DNA of 64,000 bases from NCBI RefSeq assembly GCF_002234675.1, contig NC_019866.2, forward strand, positions 11,685,261-11,749,260. Reading direction: 5' to 3'. The translations under genes were made by a program, and so were the position numbers. Below, piece by piece: positions 1 to 10,900 of the stretch. The notes under the pieces were generated by a model. The model did no database searches, was not told where the DNA came from, and saw only the letters and a list, made by a program, of their open reading frames with translations. Position 1 is the first letter of the stretch. The number at the start of each line of letters is the position of its first letter. This stretch comes from Oryzias latipes. Taxonomy: Eukaryota > Chordata > Actinopteri > Beloniformes > Adrianichthyidae.

Positions 1-780
1 TCCTTGATTCTGATTATTTGGATCGGGGAGCCAATACTTTTGGTAATATAGTGTATTTGTTCATATGTATAATTTTCAGTTCCTATCACTGTGACTCTGA
101 GATTCTAAAGAAATCAAATAAACAGATTTCTGCAATCTTTAGAGTCACTATATCACTACAATAACAAATGTTTTAGTTTGCTATTACAATTAGTGCATTG
201 TCTTAATACTGCATTTTACAAAGAACACTGCTTTATTCACAATACAGGTTGAAAACTTCTGTGAAGTAAAACTATAACATTTGTCAATGTGTTCCTAGAA
301 AGGTTTCATTTCTGTTAGTCCTCCTCAGTCCTAAAAGCTGTAGACTGTTTTGAAAGGCATTTTTTCACATGAGACAAAAACATTTCTCTTTTAATACTTC
401 TTTGATCTGGCATTATGAATAAAATAAGCTGTTTTTTACTGAAGACTTTGAAGTTGATGCATTGGGTTTTTACTTTACCTTTTCACTACATTTTTAGAAC
501 AGTTATAAAAATAGGAAATATTACAAATAAAATTGTCATCTAAAGATTCCAAATCTACTCTCGTATTCAAGATAGGATTCTCTCCTAAAATGGTGCCGGA
601 CTGGTTAGAGGCAACACCTACAACCAAAAAGCAACCTCAACGTTGAAGTTATGTAGATTAAATCAGCACATTTAAAAACGTATTTAGACCATTTAGTTTC
701 TATATAAACTACATAGATTTTCCAAGACAGTGATAATAGTATATCAGATAGTTTGATGACCAAACCAGTCATAAAACACA
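1..780. other. AT-rich spacer, no gene seen
   Basis: No reading frame with recognisable similarity, no splice-bounded exon and no clear repeat ends are visible on either strand. The sequence runs directly into the 5' end of the LINE that follows. Confidence 0.6.
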
Positions 781-793
781 GTTCTCATCAAAA

Positions 794-2170
794 ATGGCGG
801 ACGGAGAAACAGCAGTGGTGAGTCCAGACCAAAACTTGGGAAAAAACCCAAATCCAACCAATGATCTGGTCTCACAGTCTCTGAGTAAAGCTACTGGAAT
901 GATCACTGACCTCAAGGAAGACATCCGTCTTCTGAAAGCTGAGCTGGAAATGAAGGACGCTCTCCTGTCCAGATTCATGGACGTCTCCTTCGCTCAGTCT
1001 AAGCGGCTAACCTCGCTTAGCGCCGCACTCCAGGACACAGCTCCATGGGACCCGTCCACCTGCCCACGGCCTTCTTCATTCTCAACACCCAAGCAAAGAT
1101 CCCTGGATGAAGAAGTGGTTGTCCGAAGGCCCAGAAGGAGGAGATCTGACGAGACCCGGAAGGCTCCTGTCCTGAGTCTCTCCAACCGCTTCTCCGGCCT
1201 GGCTACGGATTCTCCCGCTCCTTCCGCAGCGATCACAGCGGCACAGACTCCACCAGACCTGGGCTCCACTATGGATTTCCCCGCTCTACGGAGAGACGCC
1301 ACTGTGATCCCGAAGGAGGACGGACGCATCGCGGTATGCAGCAACCCGGACCGGGCCTCGGGGATCACCGCTAAAGCCCCATCAGGATCAGACGAGCGTC
1401 TGGATCTCCCCGCGTCCTCGCGGGCTCCAGCTTCTTCCTCCCGCCGTCGGATCCTGAAGGAAGCCGTCCGCTTCCATTCCAGCAAGGCTCGGACCTCGCC
1501 GCCGCAGATGAACCACCGGCCGCAAGGTGAGGCCGCCGCTGCCGCTGTCGTCACGCAGGTACCTGTCGGCTCTGCACCTGCGCCCGCGTGTCCTCCTCCA
1601 CTGTTCACACCGACAACGGCGATAATCGGGGACTCCATAATACGGAAGGTCCGCTTCTTTAACGCGGTCACACATTGCTTTCCAGGAGCCACAGTTCTGG
1701 ATATTCTGGAGAAACTCCCAGACCTGCTGCGATCTTTCCCTTCCACAGTCAGGAGGCTGATTTTACATGTTGGTTTTAATGACACATCTTATCGAGAGTC
1801 TGAAACGACTAAAAAGGCGTTCATCAGACTTTTTAATTTTTTAAACTCTTGTCCATTGACTGTTTTTATCTCGGGACCCCTCCCCTCCCTCTCCCGCGGC
1901 CAGGGCCGCTTCAGCAGGCTGCTGAGTCTGAGCACCTGGCTCCACTCTGCTTCCAGTAGGAACAGATTTGTTTTTATTGACAATTTTAATCTTTTCTGGA
2001 ACAGAACTTCATTCTATAAAACTAACGGGATTCACCTCAGTCCACTGGGCAGCAATATTTTAGCTGCCAACATCAGACACTCAGTCCAGACATCACCAGC
2101 CCCCATCATGCCCCCACCAGTCCAGATCTCCTCCTCATCCATGCAGACATCGGTCTGTGGAAGTGACTGA
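794..2170 (+). CDS. LINE ORF1: coiled coil plus SGNH-esterase-like domain
   Basis: A 458-residue protein of the esterase-bearing ORF1 type found in CR1/L2 elements, thought to bind RNA or lipid and act as a chaperone for retrotransposition. Residues about 28-72 are charged and heptad-like, consistent with a coiled coil. The middle (about 75-265) is low-complexity, rich in Pro, Ser, Ala and Arg. The esterase-like domain covers about 270-430, with a GDSII block (nucleophile Ser), an HVGFND block (oxyanion Asn) and an NGIHLSPLG block carrying the catalytic His. In the last block the usual Asp of the D-x-x-H motif is Asn. The start ATG at 794 has GCG after it and is the first in frame. The stop is a lone TGA, and the same frame continues into ORF2. 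Confidence 0.82.
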   Translation: MADGETAVVSPDQNLGKNPNPTNDLVSQSLSKATGMITDLKEDIRLLKAELEMKDALLSRFMDVSFAQSKRLTSLSAALQDTAPWDPSTCPRPSSFSTPKQRSLDEEVVVRRPRRRRSDETRKAPVLSLSNRFSGLATDSPAPSAAITAAQTPPDLGSTMDFPALRRDATVIPKEDGRIAVCSNPDRASGITAKAPSGSDERLDLPASSRAPASSSRRRILKEAVRFHSSKARTSPPQMNHRPQGEAAAAAVVTQVPVGSAPAPACPPPLFTPTTAIIGDSIIRKVRFFNAVTHCFPGATVLDILEKLPDLLRSFPSTVRRLILHVGFNDTSYRESETTKKAFIRLFNFLNSCPLTVFISGPLPSLSRGQGRFSRLLSLSTWLHSASSRNRFVFIDNFNLFWNRTSFYKTNGIHLSPLGSNILAANIRHSVQTSPAPIMPPPVQISSSSMQTSVCGSD

Positions 2171-2176
2171 CTGGAT

Positions 2177-5100
2177 TTGGTATCACCTCCCCACATTCCC
2201 CAAAAAACTGCTTCGATTGACAGTGCTTCCTTGCCACGACCTCCAGCCCCCCCAGTCTATCCCATTAAGACCATTATTACAGACAGGTCTTCCATGAGGG
2301 GAAGTGCTGGGAGAAAAGCAAACGCTAACTGGCTTCGTCCACTAAAGGAATCACCAAAACCTGAGGAAGCAGCTTCCACAACCACTCCACCCCCCTCTCT
2401 TAACTTGGCACTTTTTAATATTCGATCTTTGTCCAACAAAACATTTATCATAAATGATTTTATCCATGATTATAAAATTGATGGACTCTTTTTAACTGAA
2501 ACATGGCTGAGCACGGATGCATCTACTGTTCTCACAGAGGCCTCTCCACCCAATTTTAGCTTTGTTTTTTCAACCAGGGAGGGCAAAAAGGGTGGGGGTA
2601 CTGCATCTATAATGTCCAACTCCTTTGCAGTAAAGCAGATTGCATTAGATGAGTACCCCAGCTTTGAACATCATGCCTTTGTTTTTAACAGCCCTCCAGT
2701 TTTATGCATCACAGTATACAGACCACCCAAACCAAGCTCTGTTTTTATTGAGGAGTTTTCTGAGTTTTTAGCATCTGTCCACACTTCTTTTAACATGATT
2801 TTAATAACAGGTGATTTTAACTTGCATACAGACGGGAAGTCGGACTATTGCACTACTCAGTTCTTGGACTTGCTCTCCTCTCTTGATTTTAAACAACACG
2901 TCATGCAGCCGACTCACAACAGAGGGCACACTCTTGACCTTGTCATCAGTCATGGTTTACCTACCAGTGTGTCCGCTGTTGTGGATCTGGCTGTATCTGA
3001 CCATTACTGTGTGCTTTTTAACATCACTGGTTTTATAAAGCAAGAGACCTCTGTGAGAACGGTGAAGAAACGCTACTTGACTCCTGAAGTGGTCGAAAAG
3101 TTTATTACATCTGTTCGCTCCTACTCTCCGCTTGTCTTGCCGGCCCCCTGTGATCTACTCGTTGAAAATTTTAACAGTAAATTAAAATCCAGTCTCGACT
3201 CAGTAGCTCCACTAACGTCTAAAAAGATAAGAACCAAAGCCACACCCCCTTGGAGAACTGAAGAAATTAAACAATTGAAGAGACGTTGTAGATCTGCCGA
3301 AAGACTTTGGAGAAAACACAAACTTGAAATAAACTATCAATTATACCAAAACCAGCTAAAACTATATAATCAAACCGTAAAACAGACCAGAAATTCATAT
3401 TTTGCTAACATCATTTCTGTAAATAAGAATAACCCCAGAGTCCTTTTCACCACAATTGAGTCCCTGATCAACTCAAATGCAAACAAAAACCCAATGCCAG
3501 CCTCCGCCTCATTGTGTGAGGACTTTGCAGACCACTTCAGGAGCAAGATCGATTCTGTCAGATCTAACATCATAAAAGAACAGAAAAGCCTCTCTATTGG
3601 TTATGTTGGCTTGATGTTACCTGAGGAAGCACTGGACAGTTTTGACCTGGTTGAAGCTGCAACACTTGGTCGAGTTTTCTCCCAAGTTAATCCAACAACT
3701 TGTTTTTTAGATCCCATCCCTACTTCACTTTTTAAATCCTTTTACGGGTCTTTTGAGAGTGAGATTTTAAATATCATGAACTCCTCTCTACAGACGGGTA
3801 TTTTTCCTGCTGCCTTTAAAACGGCAGTGGTGAAACCGTTACTCAAGAAAACTAATTCAGACCCTTCAATTTTTAATAACTACAGACCTGTGTCCAACTT
3901 GCCATTTTTAAGTAAGGTTTTAGAAAAACTTGTTTTTATTCAGCTGAATGAGTTTCTCTCTCAAAACAACATTTTTGAGATAAACCAGTCTGGCTTTAGG
4001 ACGAACCACAGCACAGAGACAGCCTTGTTAAAAATCGTTAATGATGTCAGATGTGCCTTGGATTCAGGTCAGATCTCAGTACTAGTTCTACTAGATCTAA
4101 GCGCAGCTTTTGATACTGTTGATCACCTGATCCTTGTAAACAGACTTAAAAGTCTTGGCCTTTCAGGGACTGTTCTCAAGTGGTTCGAATCGTATCTCAT
4201 GGAGAGAAACTTTATGGTAAGCATGGACACGCACTTCTCTGGGGTCCATGAAATTAATTGTGGTGTGCCTCAAGGTTCCATCCTTGGCCCCTTGCTTTTT
4301 AACATTTACATGCTTCCTCTGGGGAATGTCATCAGGAGCCACAACATCAGCTTTCATAGCTATGCTGATGATACCCAGCTGTACATAGCTATGTCTCCTG
4401 ATGACACAAGACCAATAGAAGCACTTTTTAACTGTATTTTAGATGTAAAATTATGGATGGCAAATAATTTTCTGCAGCTCAACCAGGACAAAACGGAAAT
4501 TTTAGTTATCGGTCCTGAAGCCAAGAGGGAGAAACAGTTTCTGAAGCTACAGGAACTTTCATTAAGTCATTCAGAAACAGTCAGAAACCTGGGTGTTATC
4601 TTCGACTCTAAGCTAACTTTTATCCCCCATATAAAACAGGTGGTTAAAACTGGTTTTTATCATCTCAAAAATCTGGCTAGAGTCCGCCCACTACTCTCTC
4701 TTGCTAATATGGAGATGCTAATGCATGCTTTTATCATGAGTAAAGTTGATTACTGTAACGCCCTGCTTTCTGGTCTTCCAAAAACCAACATTAGGAACCT
4801 TCAACTTCTCCAGAACTCTGCTGCACGAGTTCTTACAAAGACCAGGAGGCGAGCTCACATCACCCCAATTTTGAAATCCCTGCATTGGCTCCCCATATGC
4901 TTCAGGATTGATTTTAAGATACTTTTAACAGTTTTTAAATGTCTTAACGGTCTTGCGCCTTCTTATTTATCAGATCTTTTAGTGAAGTATGAACCCTCGC
5001 GGACCCTGAGATCCTCTGGCACTGGTCTGTTAACCATTCCAACTGTAAAAAGTAAAACCTATGGAGAGGCTGCATTTCAGCACTATGGCCCCCGTTTATG

Positions 5101-5194
5101 GAACAGTCTGCCGGAGGACCTGAGAGCCGCAGAGAGCATTAATGCTTTTAAGAAAAGGCTCAAGACCCATCTTTTTAACCTGGCTTTTAGCTAA
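2177..5194 (+). CDS. LINE ORF2: endonuclease-reverse transcriptase
   Basis: About 1000 residues. The N-terminal endonuclease (about 75-290) shows the NIRSL start, the TETWL motif, GDFNLH and the terminal SDHYCV block of the APE-type nuclease. The reverse transcriptase (about 545-800) shows NNYRPVSNLPFLSKVLEK, LLDLSAAFDTVDH (first catalytic Asp), GVPQGSILGPLLF and YADDTQLY (the catalytic Asp pair). The C-terminal region has the HITPILKSLHWLPI type of sequence shared by L2/CR1/Rex elements. The frame is open from the codon after the ORF1 stop. The first ATG in frame is at 2294, still upstream of the endonuclease, so translation could begin there or follow stop read-through. No inactivating change is seen. 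Confidence 0.88.
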   Translation: MVSPPHIPQKTASIDSASLPRPPAPPVYPIKTIITDRSSMRGSAGRKANANWLRPLKESPKPEEAASTTTPPPSLNLALFNIRSLSNKTFIINDFIHDYKIDGLFLTETWLSTDASTVLTEASPPNFSFVFSTREGKKGGGTASIMSNSFAVKQIALDEYPSFEHHAFVFNSPPVLCITVYRPPKPSSVFIEEFSEFLASVHTSFNMILITGDFNLHTDGKSDYCTTQFLDLLSSLDFKQHVMQPTHNRGHTLDLVISHGLPTSVSAVVDLAVSDHYCVLFNITGFIKQETSVRTVKKRYLTPEVVEKFITSVRSYSPLVLPAPCDLLVENFNSKLKSSLDSVAPLTSKKIRTKATPPWRTEEIKQLKRRCRSAERLWRKHKLEINYQLYQNQLKLYNQTVKQTRNSYFANIISVNKNNPRVLFTTIESLINSNANKNPMPASASLCEDFADHFRSKIDSVRSNIIKEQKSLSIGYVGLMLPEEALDSFDLVEAATLGRVFSQVNPTTCFLDPIPTSLFKSFYGSFESEILNIMNSSLQTGIFPAAFKTAVVKPLLKKTNSDPSIFNNYRPVSNLPFLSKVLEKLVFIQLNEFLSQNNIFEINQSGFRTNHSTETALLKIVNDVRCALDSGQISVLVLLDLSAAFDTVDHLILVNRLKSLGLSGTVLKWFESYLMERNFMVSMDTHFSGVHEINCGVPQGSILGPLLFNIYMLPLGNVIRSHNISFHSYADDTQLYIAMSPDDTRPIEALFNCILDVKLWMANNFLQLNQDKTEILVIGPEAKREKQFLKLQELSLSHSETVRNLGVIFDSKLTFIPHIKQVVKTGFYHLKNLARVRPLLSLANMEMLMHAFIMSKVDYCNALLSGLPKTNIRNLQLLQNSAARVLTKTRRRAHITPILKSLHWLPICFRIDFKILLTVFKCLNGLAPSYLSDLLVKYEPSRTLRSSGTGLLTIPTVKSKTYGEAAFQHYGPRLWNSLPEDLRAAESINAFKKRLKTHLFNLAFS

Positions 5195-5787
5195 TTTTTT
5201 ACTACTTTTATGTATTTATTCAGTTATTTATTTATTTATATGTACTTTTTATTTTATTTATTTATCTATCCATTTTATCTTGTTTTATGAACTTGAATCT
5301 GATTTTAACGCGTTATTTTAATTTACCTTATTTTAATGTTTTATTGTTTTTATCAATATTTTTACTTGTTTATTCTCATTTTTATTCATTTTTATTTCCG
5401 GTGCTTCCTCAGCTGGAACCCCTCCTTCTGGGTCGGCTGCTGTTCAGCCACTGCAGCTCTAGATGGGGACCTGCATCACCACTTAGCTGTGGTGGAGCGG
5501 TCCCCGCCTGTGAAGCTGCATTTGGCTGTCTATGCCGCTGTTCACGGAGGGGGAGGTTCCAATTATTAGCGTTTCCAGCATCCTCTTTTTGTGCTCAGCT
5601 CACATTGTCCTTTGCCATCACTTAGGGGGTGGGAGGTGTGAAAGGAGTGGGGGGCTAGGTACGGGGAGGGGGGCCCCATTTATTTATTTATTTTTAAATC
5701 GTCAATGCTTGTTTTTATATTTTGTTGTGTTTTAATGTAAAGCACTTTGTGTTATATTTATATATGAAAAGTGCTTTATAAATAAAG

Positions 5788-5808
5788 TTTGATTTGATTT
5801 GATTTGAT
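5788..5808 (+). repeat. Tandem TTTGA tail of the LINE
   Basis: About four copies of a 5-base TTTGA-like unit follow the AATAAAG at 5781 and mark the 3' end of the LINE. This kind of short tandem tail is used by L2/CR1 elements in place of poly(A). Confidence 0.8.
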
Positions 5809-5962
5809 AAATAAAACCACAATAAAAAGCTTTATTACAATTTAAATCCATAAATTGATAACTTTTGGCTCCCCCTACTGGTCAATGACAGCATTTTTTT
5901 CTTAGGAATGTAATCCCCTTACCAAATAACTTTTGAGTGAATATATAAAAAGACTATACGAC

Positions 5963-7592
5963 TACGACGGAGTTTTAGGGCCACGGTGAGGAAAAAAAAT
6001 TCTGGCCAACGTGACGAGATTAAAGTCGTCATGTCGACTTTAATCTCGTCATGACGAGAAAAAACTCGACACAAAGTTTCGAGAAAAAACTCGTCGTGTC
6101 GAGATAAAAGTCGAAATAAAGTTTCGAGATTAAAGTCGCAATGTTGCGCGAGAGCAGTGAAGCTGAGTCTTTCAGGAATATTCAGTGTTATGGCTATTGT
6201 TAGAGAGCTAGTGGCTTTGTACTTCAGAGTTTACGACAGAGTTTAATGGCCACCAAAAAAAAGTAATTTTATTAGGAGATAAAAACTCGTAAATTTACGG
6301 GAAAAAGTTCATTGATTAACAAGGAGAAAACACCGAAGTTGTCTGTTTATCGGAGCCTAGCTTGAAGATGAAATATGTGGAGCCTTTTGTGAAGCTTTAT
6401 TTCAGGATTATAGGTTTAAAACAAAGAGATTTTGAGCCTTTTGGCGACTCAAAATGAAATTATTTTCCCTGTAGCCGTCTTTCCGGGGTTCGGTGTCAGT
6501 AAAGCGGAGTTTCATCTGTAAAATAAGGAGCTCAGAGACACGATTGGGTGTAGAGGATCGCTGCAGCCTTTATTCTCCTTTTCATTCACATAACCTGAAG
6601 TTCATCTGTCACATTACGTCATGAACCTGTCATCCGATCACCCATGCGGAAGTAAACAGTGTCACATACGCCCCCTCCTGCAGATGAAGCGACCCGTTTG
6701 ATCATTAAAAAACAAAGATGAATGAAAATAGTCTGTTATATTAGCATTACAACGTTGATAAAGGCAAAAAGTGCTTCTCCTCCTCAGACAGAAGCATCAC
6801 ACAAACATAGAGATCTGGTCTCTGGTGGAGGAAGAAAGGATTCAAGCAAACAGCTGCAGGGACACCCGATCATGGCTTCATCGGGCTGCAGTGATCCTGC
6901 AAACCAACCATCAATAAATAAAACTTTAATAACTTGTGAATCAATCAAATGAGCCTCCAGACATTTGGAACGTTATCAATTAACATTCAGCTCACCTGTT
7001 CAACAAAGTTTAGTCGGTCTGCTCTGCTGCTGCACGGCGATCACCTGCTGCTCTGCGTGCTGCTCACTTCCACAATAATCTCGTAAATTTACGAGTTTTT
7101 TTCTCTCGCGCGCAACATTGCGACTTTAATCTCGAAACTTTATTTCGACTTTTATCTCGACAGGACGAGTTTTTTCTCGAAACTTTGTGTCGAGTTTTTT
7201 CTCGTCATGACGAGATTAAAGTCGACATGACGACTTTAATCTCGTCATGTTGGGCAGAATTTTTTTTCCTCACCGTGGCCCTAAAACTCCGTCGTAGTTC
7301 AGCTACGTTTAGTCGGTCTGCTCTGCTGCTGCACGGCGATCACCTGCTGCTCTGCATGCTCACTTCCACAATAATCTCGTAAATTTACGATTTTTTTTCT
7401 CTCGCGCGCAACATTGCGACTTTAATCTCGAAACTTTATTTCAACTTTTATCTCGACAAGACGAGTTTTTTCTCGAAACTTTGTGTCGAGTTTTTTCTCG
7501 TCATGATGAGATTAAAGTCGACATGACGACTTTAATCTCGCCACGTTGGCCATAATTTTTTTTCCTCACCGTGGCCCTAAAACTCCGTCGTA
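5963..7592. mobile_element. Non-autonomous element with very long, internally palindromic terminal inverted repeats
   Basis: The left end (5963 to about 6160) and the right end (about 7395-7592) are inverted copies of each other, beginning CGACGGAGTTTTAGGGCCAC. A second right end lies at about 7009-7296, so a block of about 290 bp including the right terminus is tandemly duplicated. The arms consist largely of repeated modules such as CGAGATTAAAGTCG and its complement, making them internally palindromic. A TA lies outside each outer CGACGG end, compatible with a TA target duplication of the Tc1/mariner type, but this is weak evidence because it is only two bases. The interior (about 6170-7000) shows no transposase. 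A single end of the same family is found at 12937-12967. Confidence 0.7.
7009..7592. repeat. Tandem duplication of the element's right end
   Basis: Two copies of about 290 bp (about 7009-7307 and 7308-7592) start with the same TTTAGTCGGTCTGCTCTG sequence and end with the same CTCCGTCGTA terminus. They differ by a few substitutions and a short deletion in the second copy near 7355. The first copy therefore contains a complete element terminus buried inside the composite. Confidence 0.75.
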
Positions 7593-7946
7593 AAAGACAG
7601 CAGCTACTGAGTTTCATTTGTAATCAGATATTTAATGCAAAGCAGTCCGCATAATTTATCAAACTACATGAACTAATACATAACTGATTTCAGTTAAAGA
7701 TACAGAATAAGAGTATAGTCAAGTTTACTGTTATTTTACATTGATGTACATGTAAATTAACAAAAAACCCACAAGACAAACTTCATTGTGTTTTTGTGGC
7801 TCTCTGTGTATGCACAAACTGCAGGGCAGGTAAATGATTACTGACATTTATTAAATTACTGCAAAAGATTCCAGCTTTGAAGATCTTACTTTGGAAATTT
7901 GCAGACACAACAGGCTCAAGATAAAATAATTGTTAATTTTTTTTTT
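7593..7946 (-). other. UQCRC2 3' UTR and short spacer
   Basis: Non-coding AT-rich sequence just downstream of the UQCRC2 stop (TAA at 7947-7949 on the minus strand). A TTTATTAAA stretch near 7848 could supply the polyadenylation signal on the minus strand. Nothing else is seen. Confidence 0.45.
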
Positions 7947-10900
7947 TTAAATTTCATCCACAAAAGGTGTGTTCATGAGGTGTCCACTTGCTGCCATCGT
8001 CTTTGTGCCATCTACAAACGTTTTAGCAGCCTGTAGAAAAGATAAAAATACAATTATTTCATTAAAAATAATTAAAATAATTAAAAATGTTGATGTAAAA
8101 ACTTTATTGACTAACTGCATGAAGCCTTTTAGGACCTGGGTCAACTATCAGTTATGTTTTAATATGGGTCACAAACCTTTTTAATTGTTCTGTGACAGAC
8201 AGAGAAAAGTACTGATCTCTAAAAAATGATTTTTTATACCTCTATTTTTCTCTTTAAAGACGAACACACTGATTATGTGTGAAAAAAGATACTGCAATTT
8301 TATTTATTTTTTTTGCCTCTTCTGAAGGTAACTGCTTTCCGGTAGCGTTGCTGTGACAACAAAGCCAAGATCACATAAGGGAGTGGAGGCATCAAAAACA
8401 AACCAAAAGAAATCTCTATTCTACCATGTTAGTTCTCAGTGGATATCTCTCAGGCTTTTAAATTTATATATATGTTTTATTTTCCCTGAACAATGTGCCC
8501 ACACAAGAATTAGCATTTTTCCTTTCATAATAGCACACACAGGGTCAGAGATATAGAATCAAACCCAAGAGTTATGGTCCATTTCACAAACAGTTTGAAT
8601 AAAACAGAGCTCCAGGCAAAAACGACAGGCCTGAAATAAAACGATTAACACGTTTTCTCAATAGGAACCTACCTGGACTACAGCATCTTGGCTGACTGCT
8701 TCTATAGCCTGGAGGACAGTGTCAGGAGCCTGGTATGCTACAGTGGTCAGAACCTGAGTACCCAGCTCCTCCATCAATCCATCAGAGCCTTCGATTGACA
8801 TGAGATACTCCGCCTTCACCTGATTTCTACGATGAAAAGTTCAGCAGAAATACAGTCATAAAAAAACTCTTGTCTGCAACTTGGCTGGAACAGACGACGG
8901 CTCCTTTAAGTGAACTTACTTTGCTCTAGTAATGTCAGCTTCTGACACATTTCCCTGTGAAACACCTCTCACTTGACTCAGGGCAGCTTCAATCACCTGC
9001 TCACAGAAATACAAAGACAATGGGTTGAGGCTCTTTCACATTCGGTGAAGAAGAGCAAATGAGATATTTACCTCTCCTGCAGAGTCAGCCTGTGAAATGG
9101 TATAGACGCCAAACAGTCCAGAGTCCGAGTATGAGGCATTGAAGGCGGTGGCCTGAAAACAATTAGAGGGCATCCCTTTATGTGAATATATTGTTTTCTG
9201 TTTTATTAAAAACATAAATATTTTCACATGATGATAACATAATCAATGTTTATTTCGAACAAGTGCACCTCTGCGTTCTACAGTTCTTACATCAAATGGC
9301 TTTGTTGTAGCTTTGGCAATACCCTGGCTCAGTTTGCTGGTGATGCTGGACCCCCTCTTCACATGGGGACCTGCTCCCAGGATCCTTTGCAGCACACTAA
9401 AGGCATTAGCCTCGGCACTGCCTATCACCCCACCCTCACTGACGATCAACGCATGGACCAGGTCGTCATTGTTCTGCACTCGCAGCTCACCTAGACACAC
9501 ACACAAAAAAAGAAAAACGCATGAGAATAGAGCAGCGGTAAAGCTGAAGAGCACAGTCACAGTGTTTCATCTGTCTTTACCTCCACGATACAAAGCTCTA
9601 GCCACAGGCGCTCCGGCTCCACTGCGGACACTCAGACCCTCAGCCACTTTCCTAAGGTTGGAGTGATTTACACCTAAATGGATTCAAAAGGGACAGTTCC
9701 CAAAAGATTGATAAAAATCATCCACAAGTTTAGACAAGTGTACCACTCAGGAAGAATGGAAAAGGAAAATAGATCAAAAGAACTACAGGACCCAAAGACA
9801 ACACTCACCAAGTCCTACTAAAGCTATTCGGCCAGTGGTGAAATGATCACCAACAAATGACTGTAGCTAAAGGGAAGAATAAAAGAGGAGCTGTGGATAA
9901 ACAATGAAACAACTATATACAGACATTTTACTGGGTTAAGACATTTATATCCTAATATTTAATTAAAGGAGAAGCTCCCTCCACTATATAATACATTGCA
10001 ACGGAACAATAAAATGCACCCATACCTGTTCAGAAGAGATCTGACCAACCATGTAATCAGGGCAGTACAGGGAGTTGGAGAGGGCATTTTTGTATGCTGC
10101 TTCGTGCAACTTCTCGATTACACCTTCAAAAGAAAACAAACAATTGATTTGAGTCCTAGATAGTAAGAGGAATTTCTTCTTGGACAAGATAAAGGTTTTC
10201 ATTAATCGATTAATCCTGTAGCTGAAAGAAAGCTTTTCTAATTAAGCAAAACTTGATTGCTACAAAATGACAGAAAACCATTCCAATCTCCTTTAAAAAA
10301 CAAACACACAAACAACAAATGTTACTGCTGTATTGCTATACATTTCAGATTGCTCTCACCTATCTGAGGACATTGCTGAGCCAGAGCCTTGTCTATCTGT
10401 ACCCTGGTTATTAGGTCTTGTAACTCCCATGGCCGGAACTCCTGCGCTGCTGTCACATTGATTAGAAACTCCAACAGAGAATCTCTAAAAAGAAAAGTAA
10501 AAAAAACTAAACTTTAGAGCAAAAAAAAAAAATCAATTAGGAAAAAGAAATATTTACTCCGTCTTACAGGTCGTCTCTTAGGCAGTCTGCGGTGTAGACC
10601 ATGGTCTCTCGTGACGTTTTCACACTAAAAAAAAGAAGCACAGCTCAATGTTAAACACCCTACTTCTAACACAAGCAGGAGCTAGAAATGAATTCCTGAC
10701 CTCAGGCTTCCCCCTATTGCTTCAACCCCACGACAGAGCTTGAATGCAGATGCTCCCTTTGTTGTCTACAAATGGAATAAATAAAAACAGAAGGTTGAGG
10801 ATAAAGCTATCTCTAACAAATGAAACAAATAGATTGTGATTTTTTTTAAAAAGTAATTTATTACAGTAATTTGACTTTACTTAGAAAAAGTTATTTTGAT

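Larger units (their letters stand above)
781..5808 (+). mobile_element. L2/CR1-type LINE, nearly full length, both ORFs open
   Basis: A non-LTR retrotransposon of about 5 kb on the + strand. It holds an ORF1 with a coiled coil and an SGNH-esterase-like domain, and an ORF2 with an apurinic-type endonuclease and a reverse transcriptase. The 3' UTR contains GC-rich and T-rich stretches and ends in a tandem TTTGA tail at 5788-5808. Tails of short tandem repeats rather than poly(A) are usual for L2/CR1-like LINEs. The 5' boundary is uncertain: I place it just before the ORF1 start, and a longer 5' UTR is possible. Both ORFs are free of internal stops apart from the single TGA between them, which suggests a young copy. 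I saw no convincing target-site duplication, as is common for this clade. Confidence 0.88.

Noticed and set aside
994-1785. Long open frame on the minus strand opposite LINE ORF1
   Set aside because: It is antisense to the GC-rich ORF1 coding region, shows no family resemblance and is explained by codon composition.
5287-5735. Open frames in the LINE 3' UTR
   Set aside because: They lie in T-rich and low-complexity sequence after the ORF2 stop and have no known counterpart in L2 elements.
6517-6666. A TG...CA block on the minus strand resembling a short LTR inside the inverted-repeat element
   Set aside because: Only about 150 bp, no target duplication and no clear promoter-signal order beyond an AATAAAG; too weak to list as an element.
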